Shown: positions 12,912 through 25,408 of the stretch, piece after piece
Layout of the letters: every line of letters begins with the position of its first letter
How positions within the stretch are numbered: the first letter of the stretch is position 1
Source: Tetrahymena elliotti 4EA
Lineage: Eukaryota > Ciliophora > Oligohymenophorea > Hymenostomatida > Tetrahymenidae
Assembly: GCA_000231825.2 (NCBI GenBank)
Contig: JH720318.1
Span: forward strand, 886,539-950,538
DNA: 64,000 nucleotides
Direction: 5' to 3'
Notes under the pieces: model-generated
What the model was told of the DNA's origin: nothing
Databases searched by the model: none
Seen by the model: only the letters and a program-made list of their open reading frames with translations
Translations under genes and position numbers: made by a program

Positions 12912-14233
12912 TTTTATATAAATTTTAATCCTTTTTTAATAAAAATTTAGACTTTTTTTTGATTTACCTTTTGTGTTTAAATTAATTAAAAAATAATTAA
13001 TTATATCGAAAATTCTTTTGGTTTATTTTTTTTTAATTTACAATACAATACTTAATCTTATTAACTAATAGAAATATCTTTTTCATAATTTAAATCCATT
13101 GGTTATTTATGAAATCTATTATATTTTTCTCATTTATTATTTTGTTTGGTAAAAGAGTTAGGAAAATTATGGATTTTAAGTATTTCGGTTAATTCCATAT
13201 TTTTAAATATTTTTTTAAATAGTCAAAATCATTAGATTTTAGTTGCTATTATTTATATAGATCTAACTTTACTTTTTTAATTTTAAAGATTCTATTTCAC
13301 TATTTATTTTCTTACAGACTCTGTTATGAATTATTCAATCAATTTTATTAATTTACACAAATCAAATTCACAAAACCTCTATTCCAATCAATCCATTTAA
13401 AAATCTAATGAATGTGGTTAAAATTTAACGGAGAAAATACTTTCGAAATTAATACTTTCATAACAGAAAGTTAATTTTCCTTATTTATCTCTAGTAAAAA
13501 AATAAAAATGGATTAATATTTTTTTAATATAACTAAATTTTCTATTTAGATATAACTATCTTAAGCTATTGTACAGAGACTGTTATTCTGAAAATTTAAC
13601 TTTAAAATACATTTGTTTGCTGAATTTTAAAAATATTAAAGATCTAACCTATTTATTGTAAAAATAATAACTAAAAAAAAGACTGTTTGTTTAGTTCTAT
13701 TTATGAATTTTGAATTATACCAAAAATTTTTCAGATTAAATTAATTTTTTGCTAATTAGCAGCAAAAAATAAAAGAAAAAGTCTAAATAATTAATAATTT
13801 TTTGTTATATTAAATCTTTTCTAGTAAAAAATTAAATTTAATTTACTGGAGTAAAAAATGTACTGTCTTGTATATTTTTAATGCTAGAAACTAATTTTAG
13901 TAAATAAAAAAAATATTTGTACTATAAAAACTTATAGATAATAACATTTATTAGAGCAGATTAATCTTTTTAATTTTTCAATAATACAAAAGAAATTATT
14001 AGATTACATTTAAAATAAATTATACATGTTTACTTTGTTTGTTTACATCAAGCATAAAGGAAATTAAATAAAAAATTAATAAGAAAAAACTAATAAATTA
14101 ATTTTAATATTCGAAAAGCAAAACTATCAAAATGTAAAGGATAAATTTAATTTTTTTCAATCAATTTATTGATCTAGAAACTTTTTTATTTGCATTTTTT
14201 AAATATAAGATGAGGCTAAAATTAAAAATATTT
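12912..14233. other. Intergenic region between TmcB-like copies 1 and 2
   Basis: 1.3 kb of A+T-rich sequence upstream of copy 1 and downstream of the decayed copy 2. No coding frame, RNA gene or repeat that I can support. Confidence 0.55.
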
Positions 14234-17200
14234 TCATTTTATTTTATTTTTATAAGACAAAATGTATGAATTTTCCATGATAATTTATATGTCAATAAGA
14301 CTAAGAAGTATCTTTGTTTAATTCATTTCAAATTAAGTTTTATAGTAAAAAGAAATCCATCCGAAGTAGTATACTATCAATAAAATACTAATTTAGAGAA
14401 TAGTTAAATTTATTTCAGTCAATTTCATTTTATCAATATAGCTATTTCCCTTATAAGTTATAAAACTTGACAAGATAGTTATTACTTCACATAAATTTAA
14501 AAAATGAATTAAATTGTTAAATGTTGAAGTCATCTTACCACTTTTACATAATTTCATTATAATTTGCACCACTTGCTTATTCAGATGAGTCTAAAGCTGA
14601 ATAAAGCTGAGTAAAGTAGTATTTAGAAGAGGTTTCAAATCTTTTTTTAAGAATAAAGTACTAATCTTCCCTACAAATGCTTGAGTTGATATCAATTTTG
14701 CTATCCGATAAATATTAGGAGTTATTTGAAAGAGTTTCACAAATGTCTTATTATAAAATAGGATAAAAAAAGGTCTCATAGTCTGACTAGCCATATCAAG
14801 TTTGCTACGATAAATCAGAGACTCGAGAACTGAGATCTTGCAAATTTTATTCCCCAATATCTAAGATATAAGTGGCCATTTACTTGTAATATAAGGATTT
14901 ATATGATGGATCTTACTTCATAAATGATATTATTGATTAAAAAGTAAAATATATTGATTCACAAAGAGAATTCTTCAGATTAAATAGTGAATCTAAATTA
15001 AAAATACATTAATAAAAGATTAAAGTGAGATTGAATATTTGTTTTATGTATTTATCCCCAAAATCCTTCTATATGATTTGTGGTAAGATCCCCAGATCCC
15101 AACTCTCTTTGATGATTAATAGCTTCATAATTATAGGGAGAATAATTTAAGAATCTGTAATATAAAGCTGCATCAGAATAAATAGTCATGGGTCTTTATT
15201 CATTTGAGCTAATATTTTACATATGAAATGTATTATGGTTTTCTGCTCTCCATTAAAATTTGTGGCTAAAATTTAATTAATTACAGGTATTGTAATTACA
15301 ATGACAAACAAATGCAAAATTTTAAAGTAACTTTAGGGACACTGTTTGTGACTGATGTATTCTTTTTTTTTTAAGATATTTCAAGATTTCTAATAATAAA
15401 TTCTTAGGTAGTTTAGTTTATTTAGAACTCATTTTTTTCTCTTTTTTACTCTTTAATATTTTTATTTTTGTAATAGGCACTTCCTATCATTACATTTTTC
15501 GATTATTTTAAACTATTTTTTTAATTAACACTCTTATAAAATATTTAATTTATGTTTTATAAAAAATTCAAACTTGGATCTTCAATTCTAATAATTTTAG
15601 AATAGGATATAGTAGAGAATAATCTTAAAATTACTTCTCTTTACATTTGTATGTAAGCATTAATTGGGATAATAAGAAAAATCATTGAGAACGAAAGGTT
15701 ATATTTAAAATCATAAGCAATTACTTGTTTTCGAGAATAGAATCTAAAGACTTCATAGAACTTGTAATAATTTTTTTATTCAAGCTATCCAAAATATCTT
15801 TATATGAATCATAATTATCTTTTACTATTTGAGCTTGATTTACTTAATCGTTTGCTAATATCAAGTAGCTATTATGATTAAATATATACTATTCAATAAA
15901 TGTTGATTATCAAACAGTTATATTTTTTTGCTATTAGGGGAACACGTCATGATCTCATTGATTTATAAAAGTAACTTTATCTCTGGTCATTTATTCAAAA
16001 TAAGATGAATAATTAAAGTTACTATCCATTTAACTTATAAATAACTTGTATAAGTGTTAAGATATTTATTTTATTTCCTACCCACAATCTTCCTCAAGAC
16101 TTTTAGATTTAGAAATGAAATTTGGAAAAAGCTTTAATTTTAATATTGTAATAATTTGCATGTTGAACTTTATTAATGTTGTTCAAGAAGAAGTTTCCAT
16201 AGGCCATTAAACAAACTAATAATCTGTAACTGCATTACTAAATGAATCTTAGATAGTTACAAACTATATGATAATCATGGCTACAATTAGGAGAACTGAA
16301 AAACTTCCAAATAAATTAAAAGTTTTTAAACCAAAACTAGTTTTTACAGACATAATTTTTTTTTCTACTGATTTTAGCACCTCCTAAGTACTACTTTGAG
16401 AGCTTTAGATAGAAGATTATGCTGCTCTTATTTTTGTACTATTTTTAATTTAGCTGCTCAAAAACTTCAATTAATATCTATACTACTATCATAGACTATT
16501 TTTTAACCAGATAAATTTTATTACTCATATTTGTTTTTACCAAGTACATCTTGTGTAACCTATTATAAGTACTTTTCTCTTTTTTGTAAACTTTGGTAAA
16601 TTCCTTATTCTTACATTATCACATCTTTTATCAAATTATCAGCTAAAGCTGGACATACTTTTTAATCTGTGAGCTCAAAGTAATTATTGTTATCATTTCT
16701 TAATTATAAAATAGTTTTTTAATTCAAATATTTAATTACTGAATTATTATTATTATTTAAATGATCTCTAGCTGAAATTTGAGCAGAATAGAAAGAATTA
16801 TTAGCATCTCTTACAAAGCTCTATGTGTCTAATTCATTTTTTTTACATTATACTCTTTATATCTTTTTCATATCCAAATTAAATCCACTACTTTCATCAT
16901 TCACATCCTTTTCTTCAATTTTCTAATTAAAAATATCTCCTTTTTTCTATGGTTCTATCCTTTCAAGCCCAATATCTTAGTTAATAGGATTTAAAGATAA
17001 CTTAGAATTTTATTGATCTTTAGAGGAAGCTTGTTTAATAGAAAGAATTTTTTATGACTCAGATCTCTACATTTGAATCACCATTTCTTCTAAGTTATTT
17101 TTTGATGAAGTCTATTAAAGCAAAGATTTTTTAAAATTTACTGATAAAAAATAATCAATATTTGATGCTTAGCTTATAGATCTCTTATTGTCATTCATAG

Positions 17201-20200
17201 CTGTACTTTAAGGAGAGATTAAATTCTTACTAAATAATTTATCTGAACTAAATATCTAGTTTGCGTTCTTCATTTTGAGATTTTTCTTTGAAACAATACT
17301 CAATTTATTTTTCTGATTCCTGATAATAATAGTCATTTAAAAAATCTATTTTTAAAATAAAAAAATTAAATGAGATATTCAAAACATAATTCTTCAAATT
17401 ATAAATATAAAAATACCTTGATTTGATAGAAGCTTTTTAACTTCTTCTTTAAGTGAGAAAGCTCAAATTGGATGTCAATTTATTTTCTGATTTTGTAAAA
17501 TTTGCTTACTTTCGAGGATACATTAATTAAAATCTTTACAGTTAAATCTTATTAACTTGAAATTAATTAAAAATGCATCGAACATGGGATTGTTTATGTA
17601 GACTTCAAAATCTATTATATTTTTATTTTTTTTATTTGCCATATTACACTTGAAATAATTCTTAAGCTGTTGCTATTCTACATTTTTAGATGGCAAAAAT
17701 GCAAAAGATTCTATTATTTATCATTTTAGCTTTCAAAATAATATTAATAACTTAGTAAAGGGATCATTTTGCATACATCAAGCTATGGTAATTCTGAGAG
17801 TTTAAAATATTATTGTAAATATTATAACTCTTTTGTTATTTAATTAGTTTTAATACACTTTTACTTATTTTCTAAAAGTAAGTAGTGGTTATTTGATTAA
17901 ATCTATTTAGTCATAACTACTAATCCTATTTTGTTAAAGTGATTTATATGATCAAGAGAAACTTCCATTTGAATAGGTAACTCAAATCCTTCACTTGTTA
18001 AAGCCCTAGTAAAAGGTAACTTGATTATTTGTGATCTATTCAGGTCTACTTAAGAAATAAAGCTTCTCATTTTTTAATTATGCAGATTGTGAATAGAGTT
18101 GGTATAGTTATGTTAATATTTTAATTTATCAGATTTTTAAATCCATAAATTGATTGATAATTTTAAACTCTCCATATTTATCCTAATTCTGAGTTTTTTA
18201 ACTTTAAGAAAATCTCACCTACATTTAAATCAAAAGGATTATAAATATTTGTAAAAATTATGTGATTGATTGATTTGGATTACATTTTTGATAACTCTTC
18301 ATGCTAAATTTAATTAATTTTTTTGTTTAAAGATATTTTCTTCTCTTTTTATTTTGATTTTTGTCAATAATTGACTTTTAGCTATCTATAAATGCTAAGA
18401 TATCTATATACAAAGAAACCAATTTCTTTAAATCTATATTTTAATAATTTATTTTTACTAGGTTTTTAATTTTTTTTTAAGGCTTATCCAATAATATAAC
18501 AACTTTATTGCAAAATTTTAAAATTCGTTTATATTGAAATCGTTATTTAGTAAGTTAATCAATTTTAACTTTAATAATACGCACTTATCAAATTATAGTT
18601 AAGCATTTGAAAGAGTTTCTTCAAATACTAGACCGAACAATAAATAATTTTAGCATTTATCTAGATCAATAAAATTACTTTTAGATTTTTATATTAAATG
18701 GTTTATCTAAATCTGAAAAAACATAGACGATGTTGATATTTTATTTTTAATAAGCTCTGTTTAATGTAAGACATTAGTTCTAGCTCCTCATTATTCAATC
18801 AAAAAATTAATATAATATATACCAATAATATCAATATTCTTGCTTTAAATATTCCACTTTTTTATTTATCTAAAACACCAATCAAGATGACTTAATAGAG
18901 ATTTTCTATTAATGTATTCATCAAATTTGTTTTCAATAACAGATTAGGCTTTTGTCTATAATCTAAGAGAAAGTCCTTTTAGATTGACGTCCTTTATATA
19001 AAAAATAATTGTAACCCTAAAAGATTAATATCTAAATAAGTAAGATAAATTCAAAATTTTTTGTTTTTTCTTGATTAATTAATTTGGAGTTTTATTCAAA
19101 TCAATTTCTTATTGAAAAAATTTCTGAACTGTAACCTTGATTAAAAAGAAAAAAGAGATTAATTTACTTACCTATGAGAATCGGCAAAAGCAATTCTTTT
19201 AATTTGAACACTAGCTTATATGTTTGCTAGCTACAGCCTCTAAGATGTAAGAATTATGATTTAAGAAATAGTCAATAGAATTAAACTTATCTAATTACTA
19301 GCAGATATTTTAAATATAAAATAAAATTTATTTCTAACTCTTTGTTTATACCCAATCATTCAGTTAAATGTAGCTTTCTTGTATCATATTTGTTTATGTT
19401 TTGTCATATATCTTAACAAATTTGTACCCAAAACCAGAGAAGCGCATCACTAAAAGTATATAACTTACTCCTCCTAACTCACTCCTTACTAAAATTGCTA
19501 AAATAACAACTAGCAAATACATAATTTCAATCATCAATTTCAAATTTCTTATTTAGTAGATAATATATTCTCTGTAATTTAAAGAGCAGTAAATTGAAAA
19601 TGATATATATGCCAAACACAAAATGTCTTAGATATCTATTTAAATAACTACACTGTTAAAAGTTAAATTAACCAAAATTATGATTTTAAAAATTGATATA
19701 GAGCCAAGTGGTATTTTGGATAATTTATAGGATGTCTCAGAAGACAAGCAATAATCAAAATCATGTAACTCAACAACTACACCTTTTGATAAATAAAATT
19801 ATTTATAGCCTTATTTATTTTATAAAAGATTATCTATTTCTGAAGCTAAATAAATTATGAATATATTTTAGGAAAGTTTATTCTTGTTAAAATAAAAAAT
19901 ATTGGAGGGAAGTATAATCCTTACATTTTGGAAATTAAAGTTTTTAGATAAAATCAAATAAAATTAGGGAATTATAGTCAATCCGTAAATTTAGGAAAAA
20001 TAATTTAAGGATGATTGATTAAAAAAATAGCAATTATTACCAAATGATATGGTGAAAAATAAATTAATTATTGAGAGTAGATTTAGCAAATTTTACATCG
20101 AACTCCATAAGCTAAGAATGAAAATTACTGTCATATATATTTTAGACATCAAACTCAAAATATGGGTGAGAGCTCCTTCTATTTTATAATTATTTTTGAC

Positions 20201-20499
20201 CTATATGTAGCTAAATCTATAAAAAATGAGCACATAAAGATTATATTATATGATAAACTAGCAATAAATATAACCGATTTCCATACTCCATTTGTTTCAT
20301 CAAGATGCAAAGAGCCACTTATCTCTTCAAAACTCTCTTTATCATTTTTTTTAATTCTTTCCAAGAAATGAGAATCTACAAGCAAAATTAAAATGCAGAA
20401 AAGATTTTAAAATAGAAGAATGATTGCTAAGAGTGTATTTCTTTTAAATGAGTGCAAAGTTATGTAAAACTAATTTATGTAGTATTCCTTTAGTAGCAT
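14234..20499 (-). pseudogene. Decayed TmcB-like gene (copy 2)
   Basis: Homologous to copy 1 from first to last codon but disabled. Surviving blocks: the N-terminal start MLLKEYYINQFYITLHSF (from 20499); membrane region beginning VVVELHDFDY and ending at the motif HISQCSNQKNCFC (about 19815-19175); PAS-like region (LNRSQIIKLPFTRALTSEGF, about 18050); the stretch FGLKTFNLFGSFSVL then QWPMETSS (about 16200); the C-terminal block YETFFYPILQQDICETL (about 14750); and the terminal LLSLIDIQIIMENSYILS. Disablements are in-frame TGA at 16185-16183, 15957-15955 and 15912-15910, a frame change within the segment ESFAFLP (about 17690), and another near 14500, after which homology resumes in a different frame. 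A transposase fragment lies where intron 4 should be. Several independent lesions make a sequencing error or selenocysteine unlikely. Confidence 0.8.
14959..15230 (-). mobile_element. ISXO2/IS1595-type (Merlin-like) transposase fragment
   Basis: A frame open in the ciliate code, closed by TGA at 14961-14959, carries the C-terminal half of an ISXO2-like DDE transposase catalytic domain. It reads MTIYSDAALYYRFLN (family form IYTDxWxxY, holding the second catalytic Asp), then YEAINHQRELG (VNHSxxF), then TTNHIEGFWGQIHK (THTNxIEGFWxxLK, holding the catalytic Glu). The N-terminal half with the first Asp was not found, so this is a dead remnant. It sits inside the decayed TmcB-like copy 2 on the same strand, at the position of the last intron. 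I could not define inverted repeats or a target duplication. The upstream limit is uncertain because the transposase frame overlaps the TmcB frame for a short way. Confidence 0.7.
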
Positions 20500-21424
20500 T
20501 TACTAATTGTAGAGCTAACTTTGCTAATAAAAAACTATTTTTTTGACTTTTTATTAAGTTTTTTTGTTATATTTTTTTATCAACTTTAAAAGACTTTTAA
20601 TATTAATTGCAGATCAATATGATAATTATATTATTACTTATCAGTTGATTCTTTGTAATTACAACTCTCTACTAAATTTTAGATTAAAAGAATAATGTCT
20701 TTTCTTCTTCTTTGTAATTTTTGTAAAAGTTATATTTTATTGAAAATTAAATTTTATTATTTTTGAAATGGCAAAATTAATTAAGTTAATTTAGTCAAAT
20801 AATTTATCAAATAGAAAAAAGATAAAAAACTGTTAACTTAAAAGTAAAAATAGTTTTATTTATTAGTTTTCTGAGCATTTTAAAAATGATTGCTTCATCT
20901 AATTATTATAGTTGAAGATTGCTAAAGATTTAATCAAAATAGCAAATAAAAATTGATAAATATCTTTTTTATTTTTGAGTAAATAAGCCTAACAAATTAA
21001 TCTTAGTTTTTGGTATTTTTTTCATTTAAAAAAAATTGATACTGAATCTGAAATAATGTATTTGGCTTAAAAATTATACTTGAAAAAAATTTAATATTCT
21101 TGAGCTTATCCATAATAATTATTGTAATTAGAAAAAATTCACTCATTTTTCTAGCTCTTTTTCTTAACGCAAATTACGAAAGTAATAACTCGAACATACC
21201 AATTAAAAAATATAAACTGAAATAAATATTTCATCACAAAAAAATTTTTTTAAAATATATATTAAATTTTTACCTAAAAATTTCCTGTTGTATTTGCGTC
21301 CTAATAATTACAAAAAAAGTACTAAACAATATTTATTATAGCTTGATTTATATTAAATAAGATAACAATTAATACATTTATAAATGATAATAAATTAGTG
21401 TAGAGTATTTCTAATTAGTTCAAA
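20500..21424. other. Intergenic region upstream of copy 2
   Basis: About 0.9 kb of poly-A/T-rich sequence. It should contain the former promoter of the decayed gene. No gene seen. Confidence 0.5.
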
Positions 21425-21922
21425 ATGCGTAAAATAAATTATCGCTTCTACTCCTTTATATTTTCTGATGCTTTTGGTATTTTAAATTCTGTTCCAATTA
21501 TAAATAAAATGCTCCAAAACTAAAATTTACCTATAGATTAAAGAAAAGAGATTACAGAATATATGATATTTGATAATTAGTAATCAAAATAATTCAATTC
21601 TAAAATTTAAATTAAAAACATTCACTTAACTAGTTGTAATCTTATCTAAAATTTAATCAAGAACTATCATCAAACAAAATTGAGCATTTTGTAATTTTTT
21701 TTTCTCATTTAAATTGAATAATACTTTAAGAAAAATTATGAACAAATTTTTTGGATCTAGAAAAATTGTTTACTGAAAAATATGAGGCTAAAACTGTTTG
21801 ATAGTAACCATAAATAATAGAATGAATAAAATAATAAGGAGGAATACTAAAATAAAAATAATGGGGCTTTTTTTAAAGATTTCTTATTAGACAATAATTA
21901 AAATTTTTTAATTTTTAGATGA
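21425..21922 (+). CDS. Possible small protein of unknown function, 165 aa
   Basis: ATG 21425 to TGA 21920-21922 is open for 166 codons in the ciliate code. The first third is noticeably less A+T-biased and reads like protein: MRKINYRFYSFIFSDAFG, then LPIDQRKEITEYMIF. The remainder becomes Lys/Asn/Gln-rich and may be read-through of non-coding sequence. I recognise no domain. With only one stop codon, frames of this length can occur by chance in A+T-rich DNA, so this is a weak call. It would run antisense-convergent to the decayed TmcB-like copy 3. Confidence 0.3.
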
Positions 21923-22084
21923 CAAAATATGTGTAAATAATCTCTTTAAGTCAAAGACAAATTTAAGGAGAATGAGATTAGAGACAGGTAATATTAAAAA
22001 TACAAAGTGAGAAAGCTCTTGAACAAAAAAATGATTGAAAAGATACTAAATTAACAAATAATGTTTTAAAGTAATTATTTTTAC

Positions 22085-24706
22085 AATTAATTAGTAAAAT
22101 AGCTATTATTTATTAAATAAACCAATGAAATTATTTTCAAAATTTATTTGGAAAAATGAGATTCTTATTCAATATACTTATTTATATATTTAGCAAAGAT
22201 CACACATAATATTAGTATAAATGTATTGTATGAAATCATTATTACAAGTTAAAGAAAGTACATATTTTCTAAGTAGTTATTGCTCATTTGAATGATAAAA
22301 TTTTTTAGGATATTAATTATTGTTAGCAAATAATCAATATATACATCAAATTCGAGTAAATCAAACAATTCATACCAATTCTTAAAAACTATGTTTGATC
22401 CTGCATCATTTGGGTCTTCCAGTATTTCATAAATAGGTTTTATTTAATCATAAAAGTAGGTAACAGAAATTTAAAAGCCTTCTTAGGATTGAATTCCTAA
22501 TTTTTGAACAAGTTTCATGAGAAAAATTAATAGATGAAGTATTTGCTAATTCAGGATATTTTTTAATAGGATCACAAATATTATCTTTAAGAATTTAGTA
22601 GAAAAAGTGGTTATAGTTTTCTTGATAAAATCTTTTCTAACCTATTGTCTTGCTCATACAGTTGCTAAGATCATTTTAACTTTTTGCATTCAATATCTTA
22701 AAAATGGGCATCTCAAAGTCATACTGCTACTATTGGTATATTTTATTATCAGGATTCATTTTTTGGTAAATTATTCCTACATTTAGGAGTATATTACTTC
22801 CTATATAACTCTTCATATCATAGAGAAACTCTAATTTATAAATAAAAATTTATTTAATAAAAAATAAAAAATTTTTGTAGAAATATTTATTTACTCATCT
22901 GTGAAAGATTAGTTATGCATTCGCTAGTTTGCTCAAGAAACATGATCTTTAATCATTAATTTCATCTTTAATATTGCTTTTTAAAGATCGATAATTGTTT
23001 TTTTTACTGTTTTGAATTGTAAATTTATTGAAAAATATTTCATCAATAACTTATTCAAAAAAATTAAATGAATTGTAATCATTTAAATTATCAGAAAATT
23101 TAGGTGCCTATAAAATTTTCTATAATTTACTTCTTTCTAGGAAGTAAATTCTAGATATTGCCTATATTTCTAATAGATTAACATAGTCAAAATTTAATAA
23201 AGTTATAATACAATCTTTATCCTTAAGACATTTTGAAATACAAAGGTATATTAATTTAGAATTATCTTCAAATAATCTCTGTTACTTTATTTATATTATT
23301 ATTTCTTAATGCTCTTTATTCTTTATGTAATTTTGAACTAAATTTTTGCTTTTGTTTCTGTTTTAACTATTCTAAGTATAGAAGTGAAGAGAGCAATTTT
23401 TATTTTTGCCAAAATGTAAGATTTCTTATGTTAATGGTATTACTGATTTCACAAGTTTCAATCAAAAAGTTATTGTAAATTAAATACAAATCTAAATAAA
23501 ATGATTTATTTTTTTAAGACAATATTCTTTTGCTACTTTCAAAGCAACTTATTATAAAATCAATAAAAAATAATCTTCTTTTTTCACTGCTAAGTAAGTT
23601 TTATCTCATGTCTGAACTTAATCCACCTAAAATTTATAAGTTAAAATTAAGAATTTACTAGAGAAAAGTTATTTATTTATTTAATTCAAAGTTACAGAAA
23701 TAATCAGGATACTTATGACAATTTTGAGTATGAAAAATACTAATTTATTCTACTAATAATGAAATTTTATCATTTTCATAATCGCCATAGTTTGAATTAA
23801 ATTTTTAATAAATATTTTGTAGAAAGAAATTGAATTGATGGTTCGTAAATTAGACTGCTTATCGTTTTTAGATTTATTTCAGCATGTATTGTCCATATTA
23901 AATTTGATTTTAAATCTTAATTCCTATAACAAGGATAGGAACCAGAAAAATTAGGACAAAACTAGATAATTTAATCTTTTACATATCATTCAAAGTAATC
24001 AAAACAAAAGCGTAAGTTAAAACAATGTTCAAGATAACATACCAAATTCTAGTTTTTTTTCTGTTTAAAGCTTAAATAAAATTTGGACTAAAATATTTGA
24101 CTATCCTAAAATTATTGGCAAATACTATTGAATGTAAAATCTTGTGTATTGAATGTTTATAGATAATACAAATTGTAAAGCAATTTAAAAAAGAAGGATG
24201 AAAGAGCTATTTCCCTATTTCTTTAAGTAATCACATTTGCAAGAGAATGTTTAATCAAAGTCACTTAAAACAATCAAAAAGAGCAATTTTTATTACTAAT
24301 TTCCATCAAGAGCAGTGATTAAAGAAATTGGCAAAAAGTAAGTATTCATAAATGCAAGAGAAGAACATAATTAATTTATGATAGTTTCTTTATTAATATT
24401 CTTTATTATTTAAATAAAAGTGTATGATATCATAAACTATTGCAATATTATGAAGATATTTGTGAAAGGAGTTGCAATATGAAAAAAGCTGTCATTAATA
24501 ATATTTTAGGGTATTTAAAATTTCATAATTATACTCTATATCTAAAATACATTATTTTAATCTCCTAGATTTTAATTAGGAATAAAAAACTAATATTAAA
24601 TAAAGAACTAAATAATTATTAGAAACAATGAGAGTGCTATTCCTCTTTATTTATTCTGAATAATTAAACTATATTGCTTTAAATAGTACTCCTTTAGAAG
24701 ATTCAT
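22085..24706 (-). pseudogene. Truncated, decayed TmcB-like gene (copy 3)
   Basis: Start block MNLLKEYYLKQYSLII at 24706 matches copy 2. Next comes VLSDFDQTFSCKCDYLKK (about 24290) with a frame-ending TGA at 24031-24029. The membrane block then resumes in another frame and leads to HTQNCHKYPDYFC (about 23735-23698), in which one Cys of the family motif is replaced. After that only about 850 bp separate it from the C-terminal block (EFLYDMKSYIG, ICDPIKKYPELANTS at about 22560). The PAS-like domain and most of the middle are therefore deleted. A further one-base frame change near 22490 separates CSKIRNSIL from GFQISVTYFYDQIKPIYEIL. The left limit is set by a faint match to the family C-terminus (ISLVYLINNSYF). 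Confidence 0.72.
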
Positions 24707-25408
24707 AATTTTTAGTTTTGTTTTTTTGCTATAAAAAATTGTTTATAAAGTTAATTGATATTAATGTTAACTATTTAAATACCATCAACTTAATATAATA
24801 CACCAAACACTTTAAGAAAATAGAAAGTTAATTATCTATTTTTTCCATTGACTCATTTATATAAACTCACTTAGAAATGATCAGATTAAATTAAGCTTTA
24901 ATACATCAAAGTTAACTTATAAAACATAATTTAGAACTTGTTCTTGCTTACTTACTAATTTGCTAATTTAGTTTGATAAATCTTTTCAAAAGAAAAAACA
25001 TTACTAAATTAATATTAATATTTTAGTAAAAAATTATAAGATGGAGAAAATATATTTTTTCAAAATGTTTGTTTTTATGATTTACATAAAAGTGTTAATC
25101 AATTTGTTTGTAATAATTGATTATGGTTTTGCTTTGTAAAAAAATATGTAATGTTGAAAAAAGATGAACTGATTTAGATTTTGTTTTATAGTTTTACAGT
25201 TTTATTCAATTTTCTGCCTAATTAAGATAACCATGAAGTTTTTTATGATAATTAATAAATTAGATCAAAGATAAAATAAAAAATTATTTCATAACAATTA
25301 TATTCAAATCAAAATGTAATATAGATTAGTATCTGCATTAAAACTGAAATTTAATTCAATTTTTAATTTTTTGAAATAACAAAGTAAATATTCATTTTCA
25401 TCTTTTTA
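24707..25408. other. Intergenic region
   Basis: 0.7 kb between the 3' end of the CNBD gene and the start of the decayed copy 3. A+T-rich, no gene seen. Confidence 0.55.

Noticed and set aside
14591..14857. 88-aa minus-strand ORF as a separate gene
   Set aside because: It lies in the decayed last exon of TmcB-like copy 2; the family homology (YETFFYPILQQDICE) runs in another frame over the same bases.
15910..16185. In-frame TGA codons in copy 2 as selenocysteine
   Set aside because: There are several TGAs plus frame changes, none at a Cys position in paralogues, and no reason to expect Sec in this family.
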